From NCBI RefSeq assembly GCF_900107775.1, contig NZ_FNRF01000001.1, forward strand, positions 620,001-684,000: a stretch of 64,000 bases of DNA, read 5' to 3'. The position numbers and the translations under genes were made by a program. The notes under the pieces are model-generated. The model saw nothing but the letters and a program-made list of their open reading frames with translations. It was not told the origin of the DNA and did no database searches. This stretch comes from Xylanibacter ruminicola (GTDB lineage Bacteria; Bacteroidota; Bacteroidia; Bacteroidales; Bacteroidaceae). Below are positions 17,289-24,781 of the stretch, piece by piece; positions within the stretch are counted from its first letter, which is position 1; every line of letters starts with the position of its first letter.

Positions 17289-17666
17289 ATGAAAAAATTA
17301 CTTTTTAGTCTTATTTTAGTTTTGGCATCATCCTTTTCTGGTGTAATTGCTCAAATTACCAGTGAGTGTTTCGGTGAAGAAATTGCTCTTCAAGCCAGTA
17401 TTATTGACCCAACAAAGGGAAAAGGGCCTATAAAGAGAAGTCCCGTTCGTGTTCCTTCTATTGGTATTGATGATCATACTCTTCATTTTATCACATCATG
17501 TGATGGTTGCACGCTACTTATATTTAACGAGGATGGCGATATGATTATTGACATGATAATACCTGATAATTCATCAACCATAAACCTACCTAGCTATCTT
17601 ACAGGTGAATATGAAATACAAATAATAAGAGGAAATTATCGTTTTTACGGATATATAGATCTCTAG
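17289..17666 (+). CDS. Small secreted DUF3244-like protein
   Basis: The product is about 125 residues with a clear signal peptide (KKLLFSLILVLASSFSGVIA). The mature part, about 100 residues, is predicted to be beta-rich and ends in STINLPSYLTGEYEIQIIRG and YRFYGYIDL, as in DUF3244 proteins that are abundant and uncharacterised in Bacteroidota. I chose the ATG at 17289 because it opens the signal peptide; ATG 17277 is four residues longer and equally possible. It has its own promoter and sits immediately downstream of the TPR/HTH regulator, so regulation by that protein is plausible but unproven. A hairpin at 17700-17718 follows. Confidence 0.7.
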   Translation: MKKLLFSLILVLASSFSGVIAQITSECFGEEIALQASIIDPTKGKGPIKRSPVRVPSIGIDDHTLHFITSCDGCTLLIFNEDGDMIIDMIIPDNSSTINLPSYLTGEYEIQIIRGNYRFYGYIDL

Positions 17667-17699
17667 AAGATTACAGACAAATCAAATATTCAAAATAAT

Positions 17700-17718
17700 G
17701 CCCAACTAAAAATTGGGC
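17700..17718 (+). terminator. Hairpin downstream of the DUF3244 gene
   Basis: GCCCAA and TTGGGC pair around a CTAAAAA loop 33 bases after the stop codon. The following bases are A-rich rather than T-rich on the plus strand, so intrinsic termination is uncertain. Confidence 0.4.
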
Positions 17719-17974
17719 GACTAAAAAAATGCCCCAGGATTAGGGAACAATCGAGTTCTTTGATCTCGTTGAATCTTGTCTTATCGAACAGGTTGGCCAG
17801 GTGAGTTCTGCCCGTAAGTGATGGGCAGTGGAATTCAAAAACCGTCGACTTTCAAAATTACTCGTAGAAGACTGTAATTCAATTATCTCAAAGACCGATT
17901 AGTCCACTTTAACGGGACAGTAATGATAATAAACATTTGATGTTAGTTTCAAATGGACAAATAAAACTGGTAGA

Positions 17975-17995
17975 GGCTCGCAAGATGTGCAAGCC
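17975..17995 (+). promoter_or_regulatory. Leader hairpin before the UpxY-like gene
   Basis: GGCTCGCA and TGCAAGCC pair (7 of 8) around AGATG, ending 21 bases before the ATG at 18017. NusG paralogues such as RfaH recognise elements in the leaders of the operons they control, so this is a candidate recruitment or pausing structure (inference). Confidence 0.4.
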
Positions 17996-18016
17996 ACGCC
18001 GAAGGCATATTATAAA

Positions 18017-18544
18017 ATGATACGTAATTGGTATATTGCAATTGTTAGGAATAACACAGAAATGTCATCAAGCAACAAACTCCAAAGTCTTGGCTATGAG
18101 GTATTTCTGCCAACCCAAAAGGAAATTAGTTTCTGGAAAGACGGACGTAAAATCGAACATAGTCGCATTCTACTTCCAGGCATAATTTTTATTCATATAA
18201 CAGAAAAACAACGTATGGAAGTTTTAGCCTTACCAAATATAAAAAGGTTCATGGTGGATAGAGCTGGTAATACTAATGCTTATAATCGTCAGCCCATAGC
18301 AGTTGTCCCGAGCGAACAAATAGAACGCCTGAGATTTATGCTGGGAGATGAAAAGTCAACAGTCAACATAGAACCTCTTAATTTGAAAACAGGTGATAAG
18401 GTTCGGGTCATACGCGGCAACCTTAGGGGGTTAGAAGGAAATGTATATCAAGAACCAAGCGGGAACTCGTATATTGTGATAAGACTTGATAATCTCTGTT
18501 GTGCAAGCGCGAAAGTGTCATTAAAAGACGTAACCTTAATATAA
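18017..18544 (+). CDS. UpxY/LoaP-like NusG-family transcription antiterminator
   Basis: The 175-residue protein starts IRNWYIAIVRNNTEMSSSNK, the NusG N-terminal (NGN) domain opening, continues with GYEVFLPTQKEISFWKDGRK and LLPGIIFIHI, and ends in a KOW domain (LKTGDKVRVIRGNLRGLEGN, about 125-145). Length and motifs match UpxY proteins, which in Bacteroides are the first gene of capsule operons and prevent premature termination. Here the genes downstream are a peptide-secretion operon, not glycan genes. I chose ATG 18017 over the upstream in-frame GTG 17987 because it begins the NGN domain and leaves the leader hairpin untranslated. Confidence 0.87.
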   Translation: MIRNWYIAIVRNNTEMSSSNKLQSLGYEVFLPTQKEISFWKDGRKIEHSRILLPGIIFIHITEKQRMEVLALPNIKRFMVDRAGNTNAYNRQPIAVVPSEQIERLRFMLGDEKSTVNIEPLNLKTGDKVRVIRGNLRGLEGNVYQEPSGNSYIVIRLDNLCCASAKVSLKDVTLI

Positions 18545-18589
18545 TTAGAATCTTCATAATTGAACTGTGCAAAAAAAACATTCATTTTT

Positions 18590-18661
18590 ATGGAACCCGA
18601 TTACATAATCAACATAGTAATAGAACTCACAAAAATGAAGATTAGAAAATTTAGGAAATGA
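18590..18661 (+). CDS. Possible 23-residue small protein coupled to the MacB-like permease
   Basis: An ATG at 18590 opens a 23-codon frame (MEPDYIINIVIEL at the N-terminus, KMKIRKFRK at the C-terminus) whose TGA overlaps the ATG of the next gene by ATGA (18658-18661). Such an overlap is typical of translational coupling in this window. The peptide is short, amphipathic and basic at its end. It could be a leader peptide, a small signal or chance; there is no homology evidence. Confidence 0.3.
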   Translation: MEPDYIINIVIELTKMKIRKFRK

Positions 18662-19884
18662 ACAGCGATTTTTGGATTGAAATATACGAAGACATGATGA
18701 GAAAGCCGTCAAGGACTATCTTGACGTGTATCGGAATTGCTTGGGGTATTTTTATTCTTGTTGTTTTGGTTGGCATAGGTACTGGGTTTCAAAAAGGTGT
18801 TATGAATGTATTCAACGGATTTGCAAAAAATACAACCTATGTCTATGCAGGGAAGACATCAAAAAATTATAAAAACACAGGTACAGATAAACCTATAACT
18901 TTCAAAATGGAGGATATAGATATGCTACGTAATTCAGTAGATGAAATTGAATTCCTCTCGCCCGAAGTTGGTGGTATCGCCAATATCTTTTCGGGAACAA
19001 AAGTTGGACAATATCAAGTTAAGGGCGTCAATGACGAATATTTCGCGATAAAAAATCTTAATGTTGAAATGGGACGCACTCTTAATAGTATCGATTCGGA
19101 GAACAATAAGCGAGTGGTGGTTATTGGTAAAAATGTAGCAGACGTCCTTTTCAAGGGAGAACAACCATTGGGTAAGTATCTAAGGATTGAACTAGAGAAC
19201 TACAAAGTTGTGGGGATTGTAAATAACACTTTGCAAAATCCCTATGAGGAACAACTGATCTACGTTCCATATAGTGCATACGTACAGGTAAATCCTTCCG
19301 CAAGGGACTTTACCACAATGCTTTATTCATTTTACAATGGTGCTGATGTCAGAAAGTCGAACGATAGAGTTAAATGTTTTCTCGCCCGCAAACACGAGTT
19401 CGCGCCAGACGATGAAGATGCCTTGTATTTCAATAGTATGGAGGAGCAGATGGATGCCTTCAATCAATTGTTTGCATCCATTCAAAAATTCCTATGGTTT
19501 ATGGGCTTCAGCACCTTATTGAGTGGCATTATTGGAGCAGGAAACATTATGTACACAACTGCACGAGAGCGTACTCGAGAGATTGGTATTCGAAAGGCTA
19601 TTGGAGCAAGTGTATCCTCTATCAAACAGATGTTTTTGTTGGAAGCCATTTCTTTGACGACTGTTTCCGGCCTCATTGGAATGATAATGGGAGAAGGCGT
19701 TTTAGTTCTGATAGGAAAAGTATTTATAGATGACAATTCCCTTATAGAGAAACCTACTGTTGATTTGCCAACAGGCATTGCTGCAATCATAATCTTGGTG
19801 ATTTCTGGAACAATAATAGGGTTGCGTCCTGCTGTATATGCTTCAAAACTAAACGCCATTGATGCGCTGAGAGAAGAAAATTAA
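18658..19884 (+). CDS. MacB/FtsX-type ABC exporter permease
   Basis: The 408-residue protein has the MacB-like order: an N-terminal transmembrane helix after PSRTILTCIGIAWGIFILVV, a periplasmic MacB_PCD domain (about 50-240; VVVIGKNVADVLFKGEQPLG), then three C-terminal helices with the FtsX motif TREIGIRKAIGAS. It has no ATPase domain; the matching LolD/MacB-type ATPase is encoded about 4.9 kb downstream at 24781. It is followed by the HlyD-like adaptor after 6 bases. Together these form a tripartite-efflux-type exporter, possibly for self-protection or peptide export (inference). No outer-membrane factor is encoded nearby. Confidence 0.88.
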   Translation: MNSDFWIEIYEDMMRKPSRTILTCIGIAWGIFILVVLVGIGTGFQKGVMNVFNGFAKNTTYVYAGKTSKNYKNTGTDKPITFKMEDIDMLRNSVDEIEFLSPEVGGIANIFSGTKVGQYQVKGVNDEYFAIKNLNVEMGRTLNSIDSENNKRVVVIGKNVADVLFKGEQPLGKYLRIELENYKVVGIVNNTLQNPYEEQLIYVPYSAYVQVNPSARDFTTMLYSFYNGADVRKSNDRVKCFLARKHEFAPDDEDALYFNSMEEQMDAFNQLFASIQKFLWFMGFSTLLSGIIGAGNIMYTTARERTREIGIRKAIGASVSSIKQMFLLEAISLTTVSGLIGMIMGEGVLVLIGKVFIDDNSLIEKPTVDLPTGIAAIIILVISGTIIGLRPAVYASKLNAIDALREEN

Positions 19885-19890
19885 CTGGTT

Positions 19891-20970
19891 ATGAAAATTA
19901 TAAGAGTATTAGTTGTGATAGCATTCATATCTGTTGTGTGTTTTGTTATCTATGTTTCTTCAACAAAAACTGTTGACTATAATCATGTAATAAAACCTGA
20001 ATATCGAGACATTGAAGAACGACTCCCTCTTTCTGGGATAGCACAACCAGTCAAGGAGTTTGACATAAAGTCTACCATTTCAGGTGTTATGGAGGAATTA
20101 TACGTTGAAGTTGGAGATTATGTGAAATATGGTGATGCAATCGCCAAGGTTAGAATGGTAAAGAACCCGGAAGAATATCAGGATTTGACAAGACGTCTGG
20201 AGGTTGCGAAAATGAAGATGGATGACACTCAAAGCAAGTTTAACAGGACTAAACAATTGTATGAAAGCAAGTTGATTAGCGATGAGGAATATGAAACGGC
20301 AAAGACGGATTTGATGATTTTGAGGGCTGAATTTCAGTCGGTGTTGGCTGAAATGAACATGCTGAAAGGACGATATCAGTCTGCCGGTATTTCTAACGTT
20401 ATCAGGGCGACAAACCAAGGTACCGTGCTTAGTCTGCCAGTTAAGGAGGGCGGATCAATCATGGCAAGAGGTTCTTTTAGTGAGGGATCGACAGTTGCAA
20501 AGGTAGCCGAGTTGTCTGCTTTGATTTTTATGGCTAATGTGATAGAGTCTGATGCCGTCAAACTACGCACGGGTATGCAAATAGATTATAAGGCTGTGGC
20601 CGATAGTGTAGTCCATTTTAGTGGTAGGATATTATCGATTGCACCTGTGGGCGTTGTTGAGAATGGAATCACTCGTTTTGAGGTAAAAGCCTCGATGAAC
20701 GTGCCGGATAAGTACAAAGATTTTATCAAGGCAGGATGTACTATAAATGCGACAACGCTATTAAGATCGAGAAAGCACGTTTTGGCTCTAGAGGAACGTT
20801 TCTTTCAGTTTAACTACGATTCTGTTTACGTTGAAGTGAAAGACAAAGCGGGGAAATACCAAAAAAGGCAACTAAAAACTGGCATCAGTGATGGAATGTA
20901 TACGGAAATTCTTTCAGGATTAAGCCCGAAAGATGAGATAAAACCAGTTACCGCATCCAAAAATAAATAG
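19891..20970 (+). CDS. HlyD/MacA-like periplasmic adaptor protein
   Basis: The 359-residue protein has an N-terminal membrane anchor (RVLVVIAFISVVCFVIYVS). A lipoyl-like first half has KSTISGVMEELYVEVGDYVK, a coiled-coil hairpin spans about 95-150 (EVAKMKMDDTQSKFNRTKQL), the second lipoyl half contains GTVLSLPVKEGGSI, and a C-terminal beta-barrel and membrane-proximal domain follow. This is the membrane-fusion-protein layout. Its position between the MacB-like permease and the bacteriocin precursor fits a subunit bridging the inner-membrane exporters to an outer-membrane channel; it could serve the MacB-like complex, the C39 exporter, or both. Confidence 0.9.
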   Translation: MKIIRVLVVIAFISVVCFVIYVSSTKTVDYNHVIKPEYRDIEERLPLSGIAQPVKEFDIKSTISGVMEELYVEVGDYVKYGDAIAKVRMVKNPEEYQDLTRRLEVAKMKMDDTQSKFNRTKQLYESKLISDEEYETAKTDLMILRAEFQSVLAEMNMLKGRYQSAGISNVIRATNQGTVLSLPVKEGGSIMARGSFSEGSTVAKVAELSALIFMANVIESDAVKLRTGMQIDYKAVADSVVHFSGRILSIAPVGVVENGITRFEVKASMNVPDKYKDFIKAGCTINATTLLRSRKHVLALEERFFQFNYDSVYVEVKDKAGKYQKRQLKTGISDGMYTEILSGLSPKDEIKPVTASKNK

Positions 20971-21044
20971 CGCTATACTTTTTAATAACAGGTGGATTCC
21001 GAAAAACCTTAACAGAGTAGGAGTAATTAAAAACTTTAACAAAA

Positions 21045-21248
21045 ATGAAAACATTAGATTTTGAAGTGATGTCTTCTGTAGAAGGCGGAAAGAATTGCAA
21101 AGCTATTAGTGCTGCAGGTCTTGGTATGACAATTGCTTCTATTGCTGGAGGTCTGGCATTATCTGCCGTAGGCGCACCAGCTGTTGCTGCTGTTCTTATC
21201 TTTGGCCCAAGTGAAATTGCATTGGGTGTTGCAAGTGTTTTGTGTTAA
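21045..21248 (+). CDS. Double-glycine-leader bacteriocin-like precursor peptide
   Basis: The 67-residue product has a 15-residue leader, MKTLDFEVMSSVEGG, with hydrophobic/acidic spacing and a GG cleavage site typical of C39-peptidase substrates. The predicted mature peptide of 52 residues starts KNCKAISAAGLG. It is almost wholly small and hydrophobic residues, contains GG and AVGAPAVAAVL segments, and ends ALGVASVLC. Its two cysteines are Cys18 and the terminal Cys67, so one disulfide could tie the two ends together. Neighbours are an HlyD adaptor, a thioredoxin-fold protein and a C39 exporter. A membrane-active class II-type bacteriocin is the best reading; a signalling peptide is the alternative. 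The family is not certain. Confidence 0.8.
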   Translation: MKTLDFEVMSSVEGGKNCKAISAAGLGMTIASIAGGLALSAVGAPAVAAVLIFGPSEIALGVASVLC

Positions 21249-21255
21249 ACTGTAG

Positions 21256-21323
21256 GTATGTCAAGGACTTTCTGTTTATAAATTTCCCTAAATGAGATAT
21301 ATAAAGAGGCGTCCTTGACATAC
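21256..21323 (+). terminator. Long-stem hairpin after the precursor gene
   Basis: A perfect 13-base inverted repeat, GTATGTCAAGGAC (21256-21268) and GTCCTTGACATAC (21311-21323), flanks a 42-base AT-rich loop and is followed by TATTTTA. It begins 8 bases after the precursor stop. It probably protects the peptide mRNA or partly terminates transcription so that precursor outnumbers transporter transcripts (inference). Confidence 0.6.
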
Positions 21324-21460
21324 TATTTTACTAAATTACTATATAAAACAGACTCTTTTGGTTTTATAATCATAAATGTAATTAGTAGCATTGTTTTTAT
21401 ATTTGTATTTCTAAAATATTAGAACCTTAATTTATTAAGTTCTTTATACTCTTTCATCCA

Positions 21461-22102
21461 ATGAAGTCTACAATCAAATATCTTTCTATAAACAAACTCC
21501 ATTTCCTATTATTCATATTCATCATTGTCTTGATAATAGCTTTTATACAACAAGAATATATTATGCCGCTACGGATGGAACAAATGGATTTACCTGAAAC
21601 GTTAAGGTTTGAAATTATAAAACAAAACGCGAAATTCAGTTGGGTAGCCTACTTGATGTCTATAACGATTGTGCTTATACGAATTTCATATACAGCGGGC
21701 TGTCTTTATCTTGGTGGAGTCATGTATACTGGGTATGAGGAATTGACTTTCAATAAGGCATTCAATGTTGCTTTAAAAGTTGATTTGCTGCTAGTATTAT
21801 ATTCCTTGATGACAATCCTTTTAATTCTTCATTTTGGTTTGAACGATGCGCAAGATATTTTGATTAAAACATCCTTGGCAGGTTTAGTGAATGCTAAATT
21901 AGTGGAACCATGGTTGCTGATGGTATTGGGGGCATTCAATATCTTCGAATTGGCATACTGGTTTATGCTGGCATTATTAATCAGTGCTGTTATTAATAAA
22001 AAATATTCAGAATCGTTCAGTTTTGTCTTATCGACCTATGGTCTTGGCTTTTTGCTTTATCTTTTGATGATAGTATTTGTTACTTTATATGTTACTAAAT
22101 GA
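21461..22102 (+). CDS. Polytopic membrane protein of the bacteriocin cluster
   Basis: The 213-residue protein has about five hydrophobic helices: around 13-32 (LHFLLFIFIIVLIIAFIQ), 59-84, 107-127, 148-172 and 191-211. No catalytic motif or CxxC pair is visible, and there is a single cysteine. I do not recognise the family. It starts 212 bases after the precursor and overlaps the thioredoxin-fold gene by ATGA, so the two are made together. A role in producer immunity or in partnering the redox protein is possible but only inferred from position. A TATATTTG -7-like box at 21398-21405 with no good -33 may give it a separate promoter. Confidence 0.7.
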   Translation: MKSTIKYLSINKLHFLLFIFIIVLIIAFIQQEYIMPLRMEQMDLPETLRFEIIKQNAKFSWVAYLMSITIVLIRISYTAGCLYLGGVMYTGYEELTFNKAFNVALKVDLLLVLYSLMTILLILHFGLNDAQDILIKTSLAGLVNAKLVEPWLLMVLGAFNIFELAYWFMLALLISAVINKKYSESFSFVLSTYGLGFLLYLLMIVFVTLYVTK

Positions 22103-22617
22103 TGAAACGAATCATTATTATTTCCATTGTTACATTATTCTTACTGTTGATAGTTGGTATTATATTTTTGTCAACAAAAAGCAACAATAAGTCCGTCACG
22201 AGTTTTAGTTTTCCAACCGCTGAGGTTATGGACCTTAGTGGAAAAATCGCAAGATTGGAAAAATCGCAAGATAAACTTCCAACCTTCCTGTTATATTTTA
22301 ATACAGAATGTGAGATTTGCGAATCTGTTATTACCGATATGCTTATGAAACGGCAAGAGTTCGATAAATACAGGCTGATTTTCGTTTCTATAGAAGAAAT
22401 TGAAGAACTCGAACAATTTCTTAAGAAACGTCCTATTGATACATTTAAACATAGCGAGATATATACCGATTATAAGATGAATCTATCTGGCGAACTGCAA
22501 ATAAAATCACCGCCGACATATTTTATATTTGATGGCAAGGGTCAGCTTATACGATGGTCCACAGGTGTTATAAGTGCAACAAGCATATTAAAAGAATTAC
22601 AACAGGAAGATGATTGA
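22099..22617 (+). CDS. Membrane-anchored thioredoxin-fold protein
   Basis: The 172-residue protein has an N-terminal signal anchor (about 4-25, IIIISIVTLFLLLIVGIIFL). A thioredoxin/TlpA-like domain has the active-site-like motif NTECEICESV (CxxC as CEIC) and a late cis-Pro-like segment IKSPPTYFIFDGKGQLI. It should face the periplasm. It lies between the membrane protein and the C39 exporter with 4- and 8-base overlaps. Since the precursor has two cysteines, a role in forming, reshuffling or reducing its disulfide is a natural hypothesis; direct evidence is lacking. Confidence 0.82.
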   Translation: MMKRIIIISIVTLFLLLIVGIIFLSTKSNNKSVTSFSFPTAEVMDLSGKIARLEKSQDKLPTFLLYFNTECEICESVITDMLMKRQEFDKYRLIFVSIEEIEELEQFLKKRPIDTFKHSEIYTDYKMNLSGELQIKSPPTYFIFDGKGQLIRWSTGVISATSILKELQQEDD

Positions 22618-24781
22618 CAAGAAGAATATTGAAAGGACTAGTGTGAAGCAGGTGGATGAAACAGACTGCGGCGTTTGTTGCCTGTTGTCTTTACTACGTT
22701 ATTATGGGGGAGACAACACCATAGAGAGCATTAGAAGGGTAAGTGGTACAAGCCGCACCGGAACGACTTTATTAGGCCTATATCAAGCGGCCAACGAAAT
22801 CGGTTTCCAAGCCAAAGGTTGTGAATCTACTATAGAAGGCCTCATTGAGTATGCAAAGCCTGTTATTTTGCATTGTCTTATAGATAATAACTTAGAACAT
22901 TTCATTGTATGTTATGGATATGATGGTACAGCTTTCGTAACATTCGACCCTTCGAAAGGTATAACCCTATATTCGCCTGATGAGTTGTCAAAGATCTGGG
23001 CATCTCATTATTGTCTCACAGCAGAGCCAACCAGTCGAATCGAGAAGAAAAAAGATATTGGCGAAAGAAAAAAAGTTTGGCTTTTGAGTCTTATCAAGGA
23101 AGATTATGGTATCCTTGGAGTAAGCATCGCCTTGGGTATCATCATAGCTCTGTTAGGAATGACAACTGCCGTGTTCTCCCAAAAAATGATAGATGAACTT
23201 ATTCCTAACAAGGAATACACAAAACTATGGATGGGCATTGTTCTCTTGTTCTTGTTGCTTGCTGCACGAATTGGACTTTCGGGAATTAGGAGCTTTCTTC
23301 TTTATCGACAGAGTAGGGATTTCAACAATCGCATCATTGGATACTTTTATAACCGTTTGCTCTCGCTGCCAAGAGCATTCTTTGATACACGCAAGACAGG
23401 GGAAATGGTTGCCCGACTAAATGACACGCAGCGTATTCAAAACGTTATTACAAATATTGCAGGTGATGTTATCATCAATATGCTTTCTGCATTGGTAACA
23501 TTAATATTTCTGTTCTTCTACAATTGGCAGATAGGTCTCATTCTTACTATAAGTACACCTTTTTTCTTTTGGTTTGTCTATCGTTATAACAAACCAATCA
23601 TTGATTCCCAAAGAAATGTAATGGTGAGTTACGCACAAAGCGAAAGTAACTTCATTAACACCATACAAGGAGTCGAAACTATCCGTAGCCTTAACAGGCA
23701 AGACAGATTTGCAGATATAAATAAAGCGATATACGGTCGATTCCAAGACAATCAATTTGCATTAGGGAAATTGAATGTTAAACTGACTATCATCGCAGGA
23801 ATTATTAGCGTTATCGCTCTTGTATCCATGATTGCCTTAGGATGCCATTTGATTTTTTCCAATGTGATGAAACTTGGAGAATTGATGGCTGTTATATCAT
23901 TAGTCAGCACAATTGTTCCTGGATTGGTCGCCTTGGCACTTGTCGCCATTCCTTTGAATGAAGCAAAAGTAGCTTTCAATCGTATGTTTGAATTTGTCAA
24001 CACTCCTTCAGAATCTCTTGAAGGTGAGATTTCCCCAGATTCGATTGATACTATTTCCGTACACGACATAGATTTCAGGTTTCCTGGTAGGAAACAACTC
24101 CTGAGAAAAGTTTCGATGGATTTCAATTGTGGTGAAATGAGTTTTATCATAGGCGAGAGCGGATGCGGAAAAACAACTTTATGCCATATTCTGGAAAGAA
24201 CATATTCGCCCGAATCAGGGAGTATCTATATAAATGGTAACTACAATATCTCTACAATAGCACTGAAGGATTGGCGAAAGCATGTCGGCGTGATGCCACA
24301 AGAAGTTTTTATTTTTAATGGTACAGTCTTAGACAACATTTTGCTTGGCATAGACGTGCAACAAGACAATATGGAAGAGGTTGCCCATAAAATATCAAGT
24401 TGGGGATTTGACCAGTATATTGGCATGTTACCCCAAGGGTATATGACTATTGTAGGGGAAGAAGGGGTAAACCTTTCAGGCGGACAGAAGCAGATGATAG
24501 CACTAATCAGACTCTTTTTGAGTAATCCGGACGTAATGATTTTGGATGAACCGACATCTGCAATGGACAGGGAAATGGAGAAATTTACACTTGAACTATT
24601 GCAAACGATCAAGAAAGATAAAATAATCATTTTTGTTTCGCATCGGTTGCATATTCTAAAGCATTATGCAGATCGTATTAGTTTAATAGAAGAAGGGAAA
24701 GTCGTGGCTTCGGGTAGTCATGCTGATCTGATGATAGGCAAAAATATGTATAGTTCATACTGGAATGAGTTTTGGGGATAA
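22610..24781 (+). CDS. Peptidase-containing ABC transporter (C39 bacteriocin exporter)
   Basis: The 723-residue protein contains the three PCAT domains in order. The N-terminal C39 peptidase (about 10-140) has the oxyanion Gln14, catalytic Cys20 in VDETDCGVCCLLSLLRYYGG, His in NLEHFIVCYGYDG and Asp in TFDPSKG. A six-helix transmembrane domain (about 160-430) follows. The ATPase (about 480-723) has Walker A GESGCGKTT, signature NLSGGQKQ and Walker B MILDEPTSAMD. Such proteins cleave the leader after GG and export the peptide. The GG-leader precursor 1.4 kb upstream is the obvious substrate. It overlaps the thioredoxin-fold gene by 8 bases and shares one base with the next gene (TAATG). Confidence 0.94.
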   Translation: MIDKKNIERTSVKQVDETDCGVCCLLSLLRYYGGDNTIESIRRVSGTSRTGTTLLGLYQAANEIGFQAKGCESTIEGLIEYAKPVILHCLIDNNLEHFIVCYGYDGTAFVTFDPSKGITLYSPDELSKIWASHYCLTAEPTSRIEKKKDIGERKKVWLLSLIKEDYGILGVSIALGIIIALLGMTTAVFSQKMIDELIPNKEYTKLWMGIVLLFLLLAARIGLSGIRSFLLYRQSRDFNNRIIGYFYNRLLSLPRAFFDTRKTGEMVARLNDTQRIQNVITNIAGDVIINMLSALVTLIFLFFYNWQIGLILTISTPFFFWFVYRYNKPIIDSQRNVMVSYAQSESNFINTIQGVETIRSLNRQDRFADINKAIYGRFQDNQFALGKLNVKLTIIAGIISVIALVSMIALGCHLIFSNVMKLGELMAVISLVSTIVPGLVALALVAIPLNEAKVAFNRMFEFVNTPSESLEGEISPDSIDTISVHDIDFRFPGRKQLLRKVSMDFNCGEMSFIIGESGCGKTTLCHILERTYSPESGSIYINGNYNISTIALKDWRKHVGVMPQEVFIFNGTVLDNILLGIDVQQDNMEEVAHKISSWGFDQYIGMLPQGYMTIVGEEGVNLSGGQKQMIALIRLFLSNPDVMILDEPTSAMDREMEKFTLELLQTIKKDKIIIFVSHRLHILKHYADRISLIEEGKVVASGSHADLMIGKNMYSSYWNEFWG

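Larger units (their letters stand above)
17667..18016 (+). other. 350-base gene-free stretch: hairpins and candidate UpxY leader
   Basis: No convincing gene is present. It contains a hairpin GCCCAA/TTGGGC (17700-17718, probable end of the DUF3244 transcript), a 6-base hairpin CTGCCC/GGGCAG (17808-17828), and a 7-base inverted repeat CATTTGA/TCAAATG with 8-base spacer (17934-17955). A hairpin GGCTCGCA/TGCAAGCC lies at 17975-17995, 21 bases before the UpxY start. No clear TTG-19-TAnnTTTG promoter is visible. Confidence 0.6.

Noticed and set aside
17934..17955. Invertible promoter upstream of the UpxY-like gene, as in Bacteroides capsule loci
   Set aside because: The inverted repeat is 7 bases with an 8-base spacer, far too small to flank an invertible promoter, and no invertase gene is present.
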